Origin: Peptostreptococcus sp. D1
GTDB taxonomy: Bacteria; Bacillota; Clostridia; Peptostreptococcales; Peptostreptococcaceae
Assembly: GCF_900112955.1 (NCBI RefSeq)
Contig: NZ_FONP01000004.1
Coordinates: 62,001-126,000, forward strand
Direction of reading: 5' to 3'
DNA length: 64,000 bases
Part shown: piece after piece, positions 57,176-64,000 of the stretch
How positions within the stretch are numbered: position 1 is the stretch's first letter
How the letters are laid out: each line of letters begins with the position of its first letter
Notes under the pieces: generated by a model
The model's input: the letters and a program-made list of their open reading frames with translations, nothing else
Told to the model about the DNA's origin: nothing
Database searches by the model: none
Position numbers and translations under genes: made by a program

Positions 57176-60103
57176 TTATTGCTCTGGCTGATTTTTTTCT
57201 TCTCCATCCTTTAACAATCCATAATATTGACCAATCACTTCTCTAATCGGTAATACAGCATAAGAACTCGTTTCACCCTGAGGAATCAAGCAAGCCACCG
57301 CAATTTTTGGATTATCGGCAGGCGCAAACGCCACACACCAAGCGAATGAACCATAGTCAGCCTTAAACCTATCAATATCATCATCGGTTATATTGTGATT
57401 TAGCTGCTTGATTGCCATTCTTAGATACGCTGCATTTACTTTATCGCTGTTTTCCAATTTAACCTTTACTCCACGATCAAGCTCTTTCTGATATTTTTCT
57501 CTATCTTCCGTACTCGTATTAGTATTTGCAATCTTGGCTTTTAACTCTTTAATCTTGTTATTTGTCAGCTCATATTCTTTGTCAGATTTTAGCTTTTCAT
57601 ATTTTGCCATTACTTCACTCTCACTGACTGAGTATGATGAGAGATGGGATTTAAGATATTCTAGCTCATTATCACTAGGAATCTTTCCTGTCTTTTCGGC
57701 AGTACCAGTTTTTGAGGCCACCTTTATTGGAAATTTTGAAAAAGCATCCTTTGCCAACCCTATTTCAGAAACTCTAACCATTCCTATTTTTAAATCTTTC
57801 AGGTATGCATTGTCTTTGAAATCTACCTTTTCAAGTTTGCGAGCTGGCTCTTCTATAGTTTTACCACTTGAAGATTCAACCCTATCGACAACATTCATAT
57901 TGACTAGATACCCGCCATTTGCGATAACGGAAATATATCTGGCAAGCTGAGCTGGGTTATATGCATTTTCCCCTTGACCTATAGCCAAATTAAATGTGTC
58001 CCCTACTCTCCACTTCGCAAAATTAAAATAGCTATATACGATATAGTCTGCATCCGAAGTAACATACTGTTCCTTGACATCAAGCTTTTTTAGACGCTCA
58101 ATTGTCTCAGTTCTTCCAGGTATTTCTTTTTCATCTATCCAACTGACTATTTCATCTATATTTTTATCAAATTCATCCTTATTCTTCGTGTAATCTAGTC
58201 CTTCAAAATGGAATCTCATAGTTCTATCCAATGCAATCTTCAACTGCATTTTAATATTTTCTTTCTTTTGTTTCTCACTAGGTACCTTACCATTTCTTGT
58301 TTCGATTTGCTTTTCAAGACCTGTATTTTCATCTAGCCCAAATTTTTTAGCATACTCAAGTATTCTTGAGGCCCCCATTCCATGGTTTAAATTTTCTCCT
58401 GTAACCCAATTTCTATCACTACCAATAATATAAAAATACACGTTACACGACTCTTGAATAGCCTTGTAAAGATTTACTATCCCATGATTTTTACCTCCAT
58501 GATGCCAGATATAGTCTGCAAAATTTCTATTTCCAAGTCTGATGACACCAGGATCATTGATTGTGTAGTTGGGATTTAAGCCAGATTCCAATGCTGCCAT
58601 AGCAGTTATCATTTTAAATGTGGATCCTGGCTGGAACGCTCCCTGTGTCGCCAAATTTAAAAGTGGATTTGGAGCAAGAGTGTCGTTTTTATTTTTGGGC
58701 ATATAATTACTATATTCCTCTGAGGTTATTCCATTTGCAAATTTATTTGGGTCAAAATTGGGATAGCTTGCCATTGCTAGTGTATCACCTTTAGTAACAT
58801 CCATTACAACAATTGCACCTGAATTTGCCTTCGGTGCAATCTCTTTTATGTTAATATTTCCAAATTGGCTCTTAAAGGTAGATCCAGTTTTGGCAGATTT
58901 TATTGCCCTCTCCAACGATTCTTCGGCAACCTTCTGTAGTTTACTATCTATAGTTAGCTGAACACTTCCTCCAGAAGTAGGATTTACTGATTTCATTTCT
59001 TCTATCACTCTTCCCACACTATCGACCTTTACTTCTTTATATCCGGCAGAGCCTCTCAGCTTTTCTTCATAGCTTTTTTCGATTCCAGATATTCCCACCA
59101 GCTCATTTGGATTATATCCATTTTTTATATATTTCAACGCTTTTGTAGACGGTATTTTTCCCAAATACCCTAATATATGTGCAGCAAGATTTCCCTGTGG
59201 ATAAACTCTTTTCTGTTCAACTGCAACTGAAATCCCCGATAGATTCATGGAATTTTCCTCTATTTCAGCCACAGTATCAGATTTGATACCTCTCGCCAAG
59301 GCTACAGGATTGTATTGTGTATATACTTTTGATTTTAGCATATCTCTTACAATCATAATCTTCCTAGCTTCCTTATCGCTCATAGAAGGGTCTATTTCGT
59401 AGTACTCTCTAATCGCTTTAAAAGCATTTTGTGCAGACGTATTTTTGTTCAGCTTATTATAACTGTCAAGCCAGTCTTCCTTATCTTTTTCCTGAGTAAA
59501 CGTCCAATTTGATACCAATATTGGTGGATAGTAGCCCAAGGAATTTAGCTTTGACTGTAAATCAACAGGTTCAAGCTTTCTGTCAGTTAAGCCTATAACC
59601 TCATTTTTTATCAAATAATCTACAAAATGATAAAAGCTTTGCTTTGCGTTATAATTCTGGGGAATTGCATTATCGTCCTTAAATGCTTTTATATTCTTGT
59701 CAAAAGTATACAAAAATTTTCCGTTCTCAATAGTAATCGGAAACTCATCTGTATACTTTTCATTTTTTCTCTCCAGTATATTCAGAATAGAATAAGCGAT
59801 TTTGTTCGCCTCTTTCTGATTTTCTTTTCCAACCTTGTTAAAGGAGTCTGCCACCACCTGAACAGTAAATTGAGGCTCGTTTCCAGCCAACAGAACTCCA
59901 TTTCTATCTCTTATCTCTCCTCTTGGAGCTTGGACCATAATTTGCTTATAGGTCTTTTGATTTGCCATGTTAGTATAGTATAAATGTCTAAATGTTGTCA
60001 TATAGACAATTTTACCTGAAACAACCAAAAGTATAACAAGTAAAACTTTATTAATCATACTAAGTCTGACTTTTATTTCTGAATTCTTTTTCGTTTTACT
60101 CAT
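57176..60103 (-). CDS. mrdA: Penicillin-binding protein 2 with two helical insertions
   Basis: 975-residue class B transpeptidase of the elongasome. N-terminal anchor (about 15-35), PBP dimer/pedestal domain (RGEIRDRNGVLLA), then SxxK as GSTFK (Ser494/Lys497), SxN as SCN (552-554) and KTG at 798-800. Two charged helical stretches not seen in ordinary PBP2 (about 600-690 and 806-915) interrupt the transpeptidase domain and largely explain why it is much longer than the usual 600-700 residues. The ATG overlaps the mreD stop region. Confidence 0.93.
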   Translation of the reverse strand: MSKTKKNSEIKVRLSMINKVLLVILLVVSGKIVYMTTFRHLYYTNMANQKTYKQIMVQAPRGEIRDRNGVLLAGNEPQFTVQVVADSFNKVGKENQKEANKIAYSILNILERKNEKYTDEFPITIENGKFLYTFDKNIKAFKDDNAIPQNYNAKQSFYHFVDYLIKNEVIGLTDRKLEPVDLQSKLNSLGYYPPILVSNWTFTQEKDKEDWLDSYNKLNKNTSAQNAFKAIREYYEIDPSMSDKEARKIMIVRDMLKSKVYTQYNPVALARGIKSDTVAEIEENSMNLSGISVAVEQKRVYPQGNLAAHILGYLGKIPSTKALKYIKNGYNPNELVGISGIEKSYEEKLRGSAGYKEVKVDSVGRVIEEMKSVNPTSGGSVQLTIDSKLQKVAEESLERAIKSAKTGSTFKSQFGNINIKEIAPKANSGAIVVMDVTKGDTLAMASYPNFDPNKFANGITSEEYSNYMPKNKNDTLAPNPLLNLATQGAFQPGSTFKMITAMAALESGLNPNYTINDPGVIRLGNRNFADYIWHHGGKNHGIVNLYKAIQESCNVYFYIIGSDRNWVTGENLNHGMGASRILEYAKKFGLDENTGLEKQIETRNGKVPSEKQKKENIKMQLKIALDRTMRFHFEGLDYTKNKDEFDKNIDEIVSWIDEKEIPGRTETIERLKKLDVKEQYVTSDADYIVYSYFNFAKWRVGDTFNLAIGQGENAYNPAQLARYISVIANGGYLVNMNVVDRVESSSGKTIEEPARKLEKVDFKDNAYLKDLKIGMVRVSEIGLAKDAFSKFPIKVASKTGTAEKTGKIPSDNELEYLKSHLSSYSVSESEVMAKYEKLKSDKEYELTNNKIKELKAKIANTNTSTEDREKYQKELDRGVKVKLENSDKVNAAYLRMAIKQLNHNITDDDIDRFKADYGSFAWCVAFAPADNPKIAVACLIPQGETSSYAVLPIREVIGQYYGLLKDGEEKNQPEQ

Positions 60104-60105
60104 AT

Positions 60106-60591
60106 TTACTCCACTCTAAGCTTAATCAGCTTATCGCTAAATATTGTATATAGAACATACGCCACCACAGTATTTGAAATTGGAATTACGATAACAGATT
60201 TTAATAATCCCACCAAAAGTGGAGTTGGTATAAAAAATATTGATGCAGTAACCACATCAAGTATTGAATATACAATACTTACAACAAAAACCAACAAGCT
60301 AACTATCAGCTTATTATCCTTAAAAATTGACTTTTCGATACTCGACAAAAAATATGATGTCCCAAGAAATAGTATCGATGTAACACCAATAATACCTCCC
60401 GTTGCCAAATCACCAATAAGTCCCAGAATACCCGTAATTATTAGAGAATAGCTTCTGTCGATGTACAACGAAATAAAAATAACGAAAATCAACAGAATAT
60501 TTACACTAAAATAGGTGACAACATAATTTGTAAAAAATGTCTCCAGCACTACTATTATTAATCCAACGATAAATATAAATATATTCTTCAT
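60106..60591 (-). CDS. mreD: Rod shape-determining protein MreD
   Basis: 161-residue membrane protein with five or six hydrophobic helices, the usual size for MreD. Little sequence conservation is expected in this family; identity rests on position between mreC and PBP2. GGAGG SD. Confidence 0.9.
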   Translation of the reverse strand: MKNIFIFIVGLIIVVLETFFTNYVVTYFSVNILLIFVIFISLYIDRSYSLIITGILGLIGDLATGGIIGVTSILFLGTSYFLSSIEKSIFKDNKLIVSLLVFVVSIVYSILDVVTASIFFIPTPLLVGLLKSVIVIPISNTVVAYVLYTIFSDKLIKLRVE

Positions 60592-60600
60592 AGATACCTC

Positions 60601-61491
60601 CTAATCAATCTTCCTAGGTGGTATTATACTCACGATATCAAGCTTTTTAAAATCTACACTCGGTCTAACCTTTATATATTTCATAGATTTATTTTTATCG
60701 TACGTAACCTTCGAAATTTTACCTATTGGAATATTTTCAGGATATAAACCAAGTCCGGAGGTTACTATCAAGTCATTTTTTTCTGCAGTTGCCTTCGTGT
60801 CAAAAAAATATCCCTGCAACAGCTTATCGACATCACTAAAATCAGAGCTACCAACATCAGAAGACGTTGTAATTACACCCTTGCTCGTTTCTTTACCCGA
60901 TATCTTAAAGCTTACAGATGCTCTTGAGTCGATAATTGATATCGCCTTTGAATATTTGTTGCTCACACTAAATACAATACCGACAACGCCATCGCCATTG
61001 ATGACAATACTGTCCTTTACCACACCACTGTCAGCACCAGCATCAATGACAAATGTCTTATACCAATCACCCTCGTTTTTACCAATAATGCTTGCGGAAA
61101 CTAACTGATTTCTTTTATTACTATCCACGTAATTAAGAGATTTTTTCAACATTTCCAATGACTCAAGTTTATTTTCATTATCACTTTGTTCTATTAATTC
61201 CTGTCTCAGCTTTTCATTTTCGGCATTTAGTTCCTTTAATTTCATCGAGTTGCTTCTGAAATTTATCAAATCATCAATAAATCCTCCCGTACTGGTAACG
61301 ACGTTGTTTAGATGCTTCCCAAACCCATAAAAAACACTAAAAAATGGAGCTTCTTCTAAAAACTGCACCCTGCCTCTATTAGAAAAGGAATAAGCAGTTA
61401 CAACCACCAAAAGTATAACCACTCCTGAAGCAATTATACTTTTGATGGTAAATTTCGATTTACTATCTTTACTAAGCTTCACGGAGACCAC
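60601..61491 (-). CDS. mreC: Cell shape protein MreC
   Basis: 296 residues: short cytoplasmic tail, one membrane helix (about 17-38), a coiled coil (about 70-110) and the periplasmic-type beta domain (VVGIVFSVSNKYSKAISIID; LGLYPENIPIGKI). It links MreB filaments to the synthases. The start is ambiguous: GTG at 61491 has an AAGG SD 7 nt upstream and is preferred to a TTG one codon earlier. Directly follows mreB. Confidence 0.93.
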   Translation of the reverse strand: MVSVKLSKDSKSKFTIKSIIASGVVILLVVVTAYSFSNRGRVQFLEEAPFFSVFYGFGKHLNNVVTSTGGFIDDLINFRSNSMKLKELNAENEKLRQELIEQSDNENKLESLEMLKKSLNYVDSNKRNQLVSASIIGKNEGDWYKTFVIDAGADSGVVKDSIVINGDGVVGIVFSVSNKYSKAISIIDSRASVSFKISGKETSKGVITTSSDVGSSDFSDVDKLLQGYFFDTKATAEKNDLIVTSGLGLYPENIPIGKISKVTYDKNKSMKYIKVRPSVDFKKLDIVSIIPPRKID

Positions 61492-61494
61492 CAA

Positions 61495-62544
61495 CTAACC
61501 TTCAGCATTCATTTTTACGATGCTGTTGAAGATATCTTCATTCTCTATCGACCTTCCAGCACCAATCGCAACACATTGCAATGGATTATCAACAACTGTA
61601 ACCTTAAGTGCAGTTTCTGCTTCTATCAGCTTGTCCATACCTTTTAAAAGGGAGCCTCCTCCTGTTAAGAAAATCCCTTTTTCCATGATATCAGATGCCA
61701 ATTCTGGAGGAGTTTGCTCCAGGGTTGTCCTTATTGCCTCAATTATTTCTGCAAGAGGCTCTCTCAATGCATCTCTGACTTCAGTAGAAGCTATTGTAAT
61801 TGTCCTTGGAAGTCCAGTCAAAATGTCTCTTCCACTAACCTTCATTTCGGCTTCATTTTCACTAGGGAAAGCAGAACCTATCATCAGCTTTATATTTTCA
61901 CAGGTTCTAGATCCTATTATTATATTGTAAGAGCTTCTGACATAATTTTCGATCGCATTGTCAAATTCATCGCCACCAATCCTCGTTGAATTGGCAACGA
62001 CAACTCCACCAAGGGAAATAACTGCTATCTCAGATGTACCACCACCGATATCTACAATCAAATTCCCCTCTGGATCATTTACATTTAAGCTAGCACCAAT
62101 AGCTGCTGCCATCGGCTCATCTAGTATATATACTTCTCTACCACCAGCCTGAATAGCGGCTTCTTCAATGGCCTTTCTTTCAACCTTCGTAATTCCACAT
62201 GGAACACAGATAACTATCCTAGGACTTACTACTCCTTTTGAACCCTTCTGAATAAAATAGCTCATCATGGCTTGAGTCGCTTCAAAATCATTGATTACAC
62301 CCTCTTTTATAGGCTGTATTGCAATAATATTCTCTGGAGTTCTACCGACCATTTCACTGGCATTTTTACCAACTGCTAAAATTTCGTTGTTATCCTCCCT
62401 AACTGCCACAACAGATGGCTCATCGACTACTATCCCTTGACCTTTTATGTAAACAAGAGTATTTGCAGTCCCCAAATCTATCCCCATATCATTAGTAATA
62501 ATGTTATTAATATTCGACTTAAAAAATTTACTAAAAAATCCCAT
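61495..62544 (-). CDS. mreB: Rod shape-determining protein MreB
   Basis: 349-residue bacterial actin. Phosphate-1 loop GIDLGTANTLVYIKGQGIVV, phosphate-2 LIVDIGGGTSEIAVISLGG, and adenosine loop ILTGGGSLLKGMD are clear. Scaffolds RodA/PBP2. The N-terminal FFSKFFKSN is amphipathic and may bind the membrane. GGGAGG SD. Confidence 0.96.
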   Translation of the reverse strand: MGFFSKFFKSNINNIITNDMGIDLGTANTLVYIKGQGIVVDEPSVVAVREDNNEILAVGKNASEMVGRTPENIIAIQPIKEGVINDFEATQAMMSYFIQKGSKGVVSPRIVICVPCGITKVERKAIEEAAIQAGGREVYILDEPMAAAIGASLNVNDPEGNLIVDIGGGTSEIAVISLGGVVVANSTRIGGDEFDNAIENYVRSSYNIIIGSRTCENIKLMIGSAFPSENEAEMKVSGRDILTGLPRTITIASTEVRDALREPLAEIIEAIRTTLEQTPPELASDIMEKGIFLTGGGSLLKGMDKLIEAETALKVTVVDNPLQCVAIGAGRSIENEDIFNSIVKMNAEG

Positions 62545-62731
62545 AAAATCCTCCCGAAAAAATATTTTAACTATTAATTTCTAATAGGTACTTTCATAAA
62601 TAATATTCTACAATATCACTCTTTAGTATACCATAATTTCTGTATGTAATGTGTGATAAATTATCTAAAATATGGGACAAAAAATAAATATTTTTTGGTA
62701 GGCTATGTTTCATCAAAAAAATGTGTAAGAA

Positions 62732-63415
62732 TCAAAAGTCTCCATTTTCCTTTAAACTATAGTAAGTTCCATCACCGATAATAATGTGATCCAGCACGCT
62801 TATACCCAAAATTTCACCACTTTTTTGAAGTCTATACGTAACACTCTTGTCTTCATTTGATGGACTTGGATTTCCTGATGGATGATTATGCATCAATATT
62901 ACAGAATTTGCACTCTTTTTTACCGGCTCGCTAAATACCTCTCGTGGATGTACTATAGATGTATTTAAACTCCCTACCGATACATTTATATCACATATTA
63001 TCTCATTTTTTGTATTCAGCAAAATTACCTTAAAGACTTCTTTTTTTAAATACCTCATTTCCTCAATATAATAAGTATACACATCCCAAGGATTTTCAAT
63101 TTTATGCTTTTCTGGCAGAAAACAAGCCACTCTCTCCCCTAGCTCAAAGGCTGCTTTTAGTATTGATGCTTTTGTTTTTCCAATACCATCTATTTCACAA
63201 AGCTCCTCAACTGACAGATCCCTCAAGCCTCTTATTCCGTCTACGCTTTTCTTCAAAATCTTCGAGCTCAATGTTACTGCATTATTACTCCTATTTCCAG
63301 TTCTTATTAATATTGCTATTAATTCAGCATTAGACAAGCTTTTAGCACCTTTTTTTAACATTTTTTCAATTGGTTTTTCGTCATCATTCATCTCTTTTAT
63401 TCTCAAATTATTCAT
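62732..63415 (-). CDS. radC: RadC/JAB-domain DNA-associated protein
   Basis: 227 residues: helix-hairpin-helix (LCEIDGIGKTKASILKAAFELG) and C-terminal JAB/MPN+ metalloprotease-like motif HNHPSGNPSPSNED. Long called DNA repair protein RadC, but that role is disputed. Downstream (left) lies the mre cluster, a frequent maf-radC-mreB order. AGGAGG SD. Confidence 0.93.
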   Translation of the reverse strand: MNNLRIKEMNDDEKPIEKMLKKGAKSLSNAELIAILIRTGNRSNNAVTLSSKILKKSVDGIRGLRDLSVEELCEIDGIGKTKASILKAAFELGERVACFLPEKHKIENPWDVYTYYIEEMRYLKKEVFKVILLNTKNEIICDINVSVGSLNTSIVHPREVFSEPVKKSANSVILMHNHPSGNPSPSNEDKSVTYRLQKSGEILGISVLDHIIIGDGTYYSLKENGDF

Positions 63416-63592
63416 TTTTCCTCCTAATATTATGGCTCTTCAGCTCTTATTAATCTACTAGATAATTATAGTCATATTTATCAAATCTCTGTCCCATACT
63501 CTTGAAATTTTAAAAAAGAAAAAACAAATACAATAAAAAAATAAATATAAAAAAACAGAATCTGACGTAAAAATACTTTTCAACAAAAAAGC

Positions 63593-63678
63593 AAAAACCT
63601 ATAGACGACGGTGCCGTCTATAGGAAAAAATAGCCCTGATGGCATTCGAGGATGTGAGGGAGTTTGCCATCAGTTTAT
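63593..63678 (-). ncRNA. Candidate small RNA or leader: hairpin with CU-rich loop plus terminator
   Basis: On the minus strand TATAAT (63685-63690) is followed by a perfect 9-bp stem CTGATGGCA/TGCCATCAG with a 20-nt loop rich in CTCC and TCCTC. After a TTTTTT linker comes a 10-bp terminator stem CCTATAGACG/CGTCTATAGG with TTTTT after it. It does not match any riboswitch I know. The loop is complementary to Shine-Dalgarno sequences. It could also be an attenuated leader of radC, 180 nt downstream. Confidence 0.6.
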
Positions 63679-63904
63679 AGGGTAATTATACTTATAAAAA
63701 TGAACAACTCATTTCTACACTTATATAATACCATTATTTCAAAAAAATATCAATAATTTATAAAGAAAAAATTAAATTTTTTAAAATAAATTCCAAATAA
63801 AAACAAAAGATAATATTTATCAAGGAAAATTTTGCATTTTTCTGGATTTTTTTTGAAAATATAGCTTTTTTCTATATATACAATAAGTAATATCTATAAA
63901 TAAA

Positions 63905-63933
63905 TTGAAATATTATCAGAAAAATAGTATAAT
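63905..63933 (+). promoter_or_regulatory. Sigma-A promoter pointing off the right edge
   Basis: TTGAAA (63905-63910), exactly 17 nt, TATAAT (63928-63933) on the plus strand. It should drive a rightward gene beyond the window. Confidence 0.55.
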
Positions 63934-64000
63934 ATAATTATAATATAAAAAGTAAATGCTTTATAGCAAATACAAAGATAATATTAAAGCATTATAAATT

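Larger units (their letters stand above)
63416..64000. other. Gene-free right end with an RNA candidate and an outward promoter
   Basis: 585 nt without a supportable protein frame. Contains the two-hairpin RNA at 63593-63678 and the plus-strand promoter at 63905-63933. The rest is AT-rich (more than 80 percent A/T by eye) and unstructured. Confidence 0.6.

Overview
The window is AT-rich, strictly bacterial and typical of an anaerobic, amino-acid-fermenting Clostridia. The closest match is a Peptostreptococcaceae-type Stickland fermenter. The evidence is a complete D-proline reductase (prd) cluster, selenocysteine machinery, an [FeFe] hydrogenase, Firmicutes-type leaders (T-box, L21 leader, Mn2+ riboswitch) and the Prp/bL27 processing pair. 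I cannot name the species. Coding capacity is mostly on the minus strand. I saw no tRNA, rRNA, IS element, prophage or CRISPR array, so this looks like stable chromosome.

Layout, left to right. (1) 1-12.2 kb: minus-strand housekeeping block: fmt (cut by the left edge), def, priA, coaBC, rpoZ, gmk, yicC, rqcH, pyrR, an RluD-type synthase, lspA, trpS, mtnN. (2) 12.5-23.2 kb: the proline reductase locus. prdA, a small S1-like protein gene, prdB (in-frame UGA), prdD, prdE, prdF and a TauE-family permease run leftward. The regulator prdR lies upstream, beyond a gene-free stretch of about 1 kb, and prdC is divergent from prdR. (3) 23.3-29 kb: selB, selA and selD (selD also has an in-frame UGA) plus an ornithine cyclodeaminase-family gene. 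This block plausibly supplies selenocysteine, and perhaps proline, to the reductase. (4) 29-35.2 kb: comEA, a D-Ala-D-Ala carboxypeptidase with a hairpin between SD and start, a DUF2325 gene behind a perfect Fur-box palindrome, and a P-type cation ATPase behind a yybP-ykoY (Mn2+) riboswitch. (5) 35.4-46.7 kb: ridA and ilvA, yhbY, obgE, the rpmA-prp-rplU ribosomal group with its L21 leader, an EamA transporter, T-box-leuS, rsfS, yqeK, nadD, recX. (6) 46.9-51.8 kb, plus strand: RNase Z and a two-gene NAD(P)H-linked [FeFe] hydrogenase. (7) 51.9-63.4 kb: RNase G-like gene, two radical-SAM-associated genes, rodA, PBP2, mreD, mreC, mreB and radC, the elongasome cluster. (8) 63.4-64 kb: no protein gene, but a compact two-hairpin RNA candidate and an outward promoter.

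How it works together: PrdF makes D-proline from L-proline. PrdA (pyruvoyl) and PrdB (selenocysteine) reduce it to 5-aminovalerate, with electrons probably delivered through RnfC-like PrdC. SelD, SelA and SelB make and insert the selenocysteine, although no selC tRNA gene is visible here. The hydrogenase offers another electron outlet.

The most notable observations are: the PrdD/PrdE pair as a PrdA-like protein split exactly at the pyruvoyl cleavage site; a PrdR whose sigma-54 contact loop is degenerate; the dacA SD-hairpin-start arrangement; the Fur-controlled DUF2325 gene; the Mn2+-riboswitch P-type ATPase; an RNase G-like protein without the zinc-link; and a candidate anti-Shine-Dalgarno small RNA near 63.6 kb.
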